A stretch of 35,493 nt of DNA from an uncultured Erythrobacter sp. (GTDB taxonomy: Bacteria > Pseudomonadota > Alphaproteobacteria > Sphingomonadales > Sphingomonadaceae), in assembly GCA_937969505.1 (NCBI GenBank), contig CALBWA010000022.1, positions 1 through 35,493 on the forward strand, in the 5' to 3' direction. Under the pieces are notes generated by a model. That model was not told the DNA's origin. It searched no databases and saw only the letters and a program-made list of their open reading frames with translations. Position 1 is the stretch's first letter. Each line of letters starts with the position of its first letter. Below are positions 32,696-35,493 of this stretch, piece after piece. The position numbers were made by a program, and so were the translations under genes.

Positions 32696-33013
32696 GTGGC
32701 TGACACACTAAAGCGCCTTGAACAGACCATCGCCGAGCGCGCCACCGCCTCACCGGACTCCAGCTATGTCGCCAAGCTCAATGCCAAGGGGCTGGAAACC
32801 ATCGCCAAAAAACTGGGCGAAGAGGCGACGGAGACCATCATTGCCGCGCTTGCTCAAAGCCGTGATGATCTTATCGGTGAAAGTGCCGATCTGCTGTTCC
32901 ACCTGATCGTCTTGCTGCAAGCCAAGGGGGTCGTGTTGAGTGATGTCATGGCCGAACTCGACCGGCGCGAGGGAACATCAGGATTGGTCGAAAAAGCCAG
33001 CAGGAACCAATAG
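32696..33013 (+). CDS. hisE: Phosphoribosyl-ATP pyrophosphohydrolase
   Basis: Second step of histidine synthesis (PR-ATP to PR-AMP), 105 residues, stand-alone HisE form. Signatures: L-E-Q-T-I-A-E-R, K-L-G-E-E-A-T-E-T-I-I-A-A, and the metal site E-S-A-D-L-L-F-H. The start is GTG at 32696, the only sensible in-frame start; no strong ribosome site is visible, possibly because of the repeat just upstream. Two bases separate it from the HIT gene. Confidence 0.95.
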   Translation: MADTLKRLEQTIAERATASPDSSYVAKLNAKGLETIAKKLGEEATETIIAALAQSRDDLIGESADLLFHLIVLLQAKGVVLSDVMAELDRREGTSGLVEKASRNQ

Positions 33014-33015
33014 TC

Positions 33016-33393
33016 ATGCCAATCGATGCCACGCAACGCTATGATGACGACAATATCTTCGCCAAGATCCTGCGCAGCGAAATCCCTTCGACCAAAGTGT
33101 ATGAAGATGATCACGCCTATGCGTTCGAGGACATCAATCCGCAGGCGGAAATTCACACTCTGGTGATCCCCAAGGGGCGATATGTGAGCTGGGACGATTT
33201 TTCCGCTCATGCATCAGCTGAAGAAATTGCCGGTTTTGTTCGCGCTGTGGGCGAGGTTGCCCGGATGAAAGGGTTGGTTGAGCCGGGTTATCGGATGATG
33301 GCCAACATCGGCGCTCATGGTGGGCAGGAAGTGCCGCATCTGCATGTCCACATCTTTGGCGGGCAGCCACTGGGTCCGATGATCGCGAATTAG
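33016..33393 (+). CDS. hinT: HIT-family nucleoside phosphoramidase-like protein (HinT type)
   Basis: Histidine-triad hydrolase of 125 residues. The active-site signature H-L-H-V-H-I-F is at about 108-114, preceded by H-T-L-V-I-P-K and G-Y-R-M-M-A-N-I-G-A-H-G-G-Q. The first residues N-I-F-A-K-I-L-R-S-E-I-P are typical of HinT. Directly after hisE, as in many alphaproteobacteria. Family members cleave AMP-lysine or AMP-amide bonds. Confidence 0.95.
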   Translation: MPIDATQRYDDDNIFAKILRSEIPSTKVYEDDHAYAFEDINPQAEIHTLVIPKGRYVSWDDFSAHASAEEIAGFVRAVGEVARMKGLVEPGYRMMANIGAHGGQEVPHLHVHIFGGQPLGPMIAN

Positions 33394-33687
33394 TTTGACC
33401 CTCAAGCGCCGTGCGGCGAACGTCGGTAAGCCTTGGCTTTCGGCCTAACCGGCCGGCGCGCAGTCGCGCTTGCGACGCCATTGGCGTCGACCTGTTCTGC
33501 ACAAGAGGCTTGGTTGCGGAGGACGGGCCCGACGGGGCCGCAAGGCCGACTGGCCGCTCGCAGACTTGATAGGGTCGAGGAACTCTCAAACAAGCAGACT
33601 CGAATAAGCCACGTTTCATCGCCATAAGTCTGAACCGCTCAAAACCCCGCTTCCCAGCGAATCCACGCTAGGCTAAGACACGCGGCG
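33394..33687. other. Hairpin-rich intergenic region between HIT and ybgC
   Basis: A 294-bp stretch. Exact small palindromes: GTCGC-GCTT-GCGAC and GACGCC-ATT-GGCGTC around 33463-33491, and GGGCCCGACGGGGCC-type arms around 33525-33545. Open frames exist on both strands but none has a start site or composition like a gene. The density of hairpins suggests an intergenic repeat or a structured RNA. No promoter was identified with confidence; ybgC must be read from here or from the HIT transcript. Confidence 0.5.
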
Positions 33688-34152
33688 ATGATCGCTCCCA
33701 ATCCTCCCGGCGGCTGTTTCGATGGTGCGCGCCACCTTTATGCAGTGCGGGTCTATTACGAAGACACCGACCTTTCCGGGATCACCTATCACGCCAATTA
33801 CCTGCGCTGGTTCGAACGCGCCCGGTCCGACCTGTTGCGGATGCTCGATATTGATCAGCGGGCCGCGATTGAGCAAGGTGAGGGCGCCTATGCCGTGTCT
33901 GAGATCAATCTGCGGTATCTGCGTCCTGCGAAGCTGGATGATGATGTGGTGATTGAAACAATATGCACCGAACTGGGTGCAGCCAGCTGCCGGATGCAGC
34001 AACGCGCAATCAGGAATTTCAGCGGCGAACATGAAGTGTTAAGCGAGGCGACATTGCGGGTTGGCTTTATTGCCCCCGATGGCCGCCCCCGCCGCCAGCC
34101 GCCGGAATGGCGGGCCGCCTTTGCATCGTTTATGGAAGACACAAACACATGA
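33688..34152 (+). CDS. ybgC: YbgC-type acyl-CoA thioesterase of the Tol-Pal cluster
   Basis: Hot-dog-fold thioesterase of 154 residues. V-R-V-Y-Y-E-D-T-D-L-S-G-I-T-Y-H-A-N-Y-L-like N-terminal motif with the catalytic Asp of Y-E-D-T-D, then F-E-R-A-R-S-D and Y-L-R-P-A-K-L-D-D. In many Gram-negatives it heads the tol-pal genes, as here. Stop overlaps tolQ (ATGA). The extra N-terminal 15 residues (P-N-P-P-G-G) may be an annotation artefact, since no better start with a ribosome site was found. Confidence 0.95.
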   Translation: MIAPNPPGGCFDGARHLYAVRVYYEDTDLSGITYHANYLRWFERARSDLLRMLDIDQRAAIEQGEGAYAVSEINLRYLRPAKLDDDVVIETICTELGAASCRMQQRAIRNFSGEHEVLSEATLRVGFIAPDGRPRRQPPEWRAAFASFMEDTNT

Positions 34153-34850
34153 CTTCATCCGCCATCCTCGGGCTTGCTGGCAATGCGACCCGGCTCGATC
34201 CGCTCGACCTGTTTTTGCAGGCCGATATCGTCGTGCAAGCGGTCATGCTCGGCCTGATACTGGCCAGTCTGTGGGTGTGGACGATCATCGTCTCGTTCTC
34301 GCTCAGGATGGGCCGGATCGAACGGCGGACGCGTGATTACGAAGAAGAGTTCTGGGAAAGCGAGGATTATGATCGCTTGCTGGGCAAGCGGGCGCGCGGC
34401 GACATCCCTTCGGCACGCATTGCATCGCGGGCCATGGACGAATGGAAAAGCTCGACGGCGAAACCTCCTGTCGACCGGGTTGGCACCCGGCACCGCACGG
34501 CCAGCGCAATGGAAAGCCAGGTCGCCCAGGAAGCTGACGAATTGGCCGACCGGCTCAACTTTCTTGCCACCACTGGCGCAGTTGCGCCCTTTGTCGGATT
34601 GTTCGGCACGGTGTGGGGCATCATGAACAGCTTTTTCCAGATCGGCGCGCAGGAAAGCTCCTCGCTCGCCGTGGTCGCGCCGGGCATTTCCGAGGCCTTG
34701 TTCGCGACCGCCATCGGTCTGTTTGCCGCGATCCCGGCGGTGATTGCCTACAACCGATTCAGTCACCGGGTGAACCGGTTCGAAGCCTCGCTGCAGCGCT
34801 TTGCCGATCGCTTCCACGCCAGCCTCAGCCGCGAATTGGATAAAGTGTGA
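34149..34850 (+). CDS. tolQ: Tol-Pal system proton channel subunit
   Basis: Inner-membrane protein of 233 residues; with TolR it uses the proton gradient to drive TolA. Three membrane spans: about 30-50 (M-L-G-L-I-L-A-S-L-W-V-W), about 140-165 (A-T-T-G-A-V-A-P-F-V-G-L-F-G-T-V-W-G-I) and about 178-200. The Gly/Thr-rich second span signature is typical. ATG at 34149 overlaps ybgC; the frame up to 34107 is inside ybgC. A repeat fills the gap to tolR. Confidence 0.95.
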   Translation: MTSSAILGLAGNATRLDPLDLFLQADIVVQAVMLGLILASLWVWTIIVSFSLRMGRIERRTRDYEEEFWESEDYDRLLGKRARGDIPSARIASRAMDEWKSSTAKPPVDRVGTRHRTASAMESQVAQEADELADRLNFLATTGAVAPFVGLFGTVWGIMNSFFQIGAQESSSLAVVAPGISEALFATAIGLFAAIPAVIAYNRFSHRVNRFEASLQRFADRFHASLSRELDKV

Positions 34851-34875
34851 TGAAGGTGGTGGCTTTATCCATCAT

Positions 34876-34970
34876 CGGCTGCGAAGCAGCCGCAAGGGCG
34901 ACCGCCCGCCCGCAGCGACGCGAGCAAAGGTCGCATGAGCGAGGAAATCGCGCGCGCGGAGGGGCGTGCG
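34876..34970. repeat. Palindromic intergenic repeat, copy 2 (tolQ-tolR gap)
   Basis: Reverse copy of the hisB-hisH repeat: 34876-34922 equals the complement of 30401-30447 at 45 of 47 positions, with weaker similarity to about 34970 (GAGCGAGG, CGCGCGC, GGGCGT). It interrupts an otherwise tight operon and leaves the tolR ribosome site (GAGG at 34985) intact. Confidence 0.75.
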
Positions 34971-34992
34971 TAATACAAGGAAATGAGGCATA

Positions 34993-35439
34993 ATGGCGAT
35001 GGGTTTGGCCTCAACAGGACGCAAATCGCGCCGGTCGCGCCGCGCCCCCATGGCCGAGATCAACGTTACGCCCTTTGTCGATGTGATGCTGGTGTTGCTG
35101 ATCATCTTCATGGTGACAGCGCCGTTGCTGGCCTCTGGCGTGCCGGTGGAATTGCCCGACAGCCGCGCCAATCCGATCGATCAGACGCCCGATCAAGTGA
35201 CCATCGCGATTGACGAAGCCGGGGTCATTTATGTCGATGATACCCGCATTCCCACGGGCGGATTTCCTGATGCTCTGCTGCAAATCGATCCCGGATCATC
35301 GGCCAATGCGCCGGTCATTGTGCTGCGGGCGGACCGGACGTTGGACTATGGCCGGGTGATGGCCGTAATGGGCGAATTGAACCGCGCAGGTTTTAATTCG
35401 ATCTCACTGGTCACCAACGGTTCAGTCTCGCCGCCATAG
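34993..35439 (+). CDS. tolR: Tol-Pal system protein TolR
   Basis: ExbD/TolR-family protein of 148 residues. Basic N terminus, then A-E-I-N-V-T-P-F-V-D-V-M-L-V-L-L-I-I-F-like membrane span at about 22-45 with the proton-carrying Asp, followed by a periplasmic domain of about 95 residues. ATG at 34993 with GAGG upstream. A second ATG at 34999 is possible. The tolA gene appears to follow after 7 bases. Confidence 0.95.
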   Translation: MAMGLASTGRKSRRSRRAPMAEINVTPFVDVMLVLLIIFMVTAPLLASGVPVELPDSRANPIDQTPDQVTIAIDEAGVIYVDDTRIPTGGFPDALLQIDPGSSANAPVIVLRADRTLDYGRVMAVMGELNRAGFNSISLVTNGSVSPP

Positions 35440-35446
35440 CGTTGCG

Positions 35447-35493
35447 ATGATGGTGGAACGTCCAACCTTTTCGGCAATCCCCGCTCGAGCAGC
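35447..35493 (+). CDS. Probable start of tolA (cut by the window edge)
   Basis: Open frame M-M-V-E-R-P-T-F-S-A-I-P-A-R-A-A beginning 7 bases after tolR, with ATG at 35447 or 35450. Position in the tol cluster suggests TolA, but 15 residues cannot show it; no membrane span is visible yet. Confidence 0.4.
   Translation, partial: MMVERPTFSAIPARA

Noticed and set aside
33508..33600. tRNA-like look (GGTTGCGGAGGA...)
   Set aside because: The arms do not pair into a cloverleaf and no anticodon or T-loop sequence is present.
33433..33627. Possible short proteins on both strands between hinT and ybgC
   Set aside because: Open frames on both strands overlap the palindromic region; neither has a ribosome site or recognisable domain.

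Overview
The window looks like chromosomal DNA of a GC-rich alphaproteobacterium of the order Sphingomonadales, most likely an Erythrobacter-like genus. The reasons are a LOV-domain HWE histidine kinase of the type known from Erythrobacter, candidate GGAAC-type (EcfG) stress promoters, an alphaproteobacterial SspB, a SWIB protein, and many small envelope proteins typical of marine sphingomonads. I see no phage, plasmid, insertion sequence, tRNA, rRNA or CRISPR. This is inference from protein character, not a database search.

Region 1 (1-8.8 kb) holds the 3' part of thiC, a DUF1772 membrane protein that seems to have been inserted at the thiC 3' end, and an overlapping pair of a membrane protein and a secreted RidA-like protein. 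It continues with a helix-turn-helix protein with an Asp/Tyr-rich tail, an HPF/RaiA ribosome factor, a YaiI-type nuclease-fold protein, a fasciclin lipoprotein, two GFA-fold zinc proteins, a cold-shock protein and a DUF962 membrane protein. Region 2 (8.8-14.8 kb) is a sensory and stress block: a LOV histidine kinase overlapping its single-domain response regulator, an S41 peptidase lipoprotein, a PEBP-SWIB pair, a DUF2945 protein, a small one-span membrane protein and dapD. Four sites fitting the general-stress sigma factor (GGAAC-N18-TT) lie upstream of genes between 5.4 and 13.9 kb.

Region 3 (14.9-27.9 kb) starts with a large subtilisin autotransporter that also carries a lipobox. It continues with a lipid-catabolism island: a leftward operon (ACAD11-like acyl-CoA dehydrogenase, zinc alcohol dehydrogenase, APH-type kinase), an MFS/GPH transporter, and a divergent rightward operon (two acyl-CoA dehydrogenases, SDR), followed by a tiny membrane protein overlapping a membrane desaturase. 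The kinase plus ACAD11-like pair resembles a split form of the 4-hydroxyacyl-CoA pathway (LvaA/LvaC, ACAD10/11). The two adjacent rightward dehydrogenases look like a heteromeric pair in which only one subunit keeps the catalytic Glu.

Region 4 (27.9-35.5 kb) is housekeeping: gmk and sspB leftward, then hisB-hisH-hisA-hisF-hisE-HIT, and ybgC-tolQ-tolR with the presumed start of tolA at the edge. Short palindromic intergenic repeats sit between genes of these operons. One element of about 47 bp occurs twice in opposite orientation, once in the his operon and once between tolQ and tolR.
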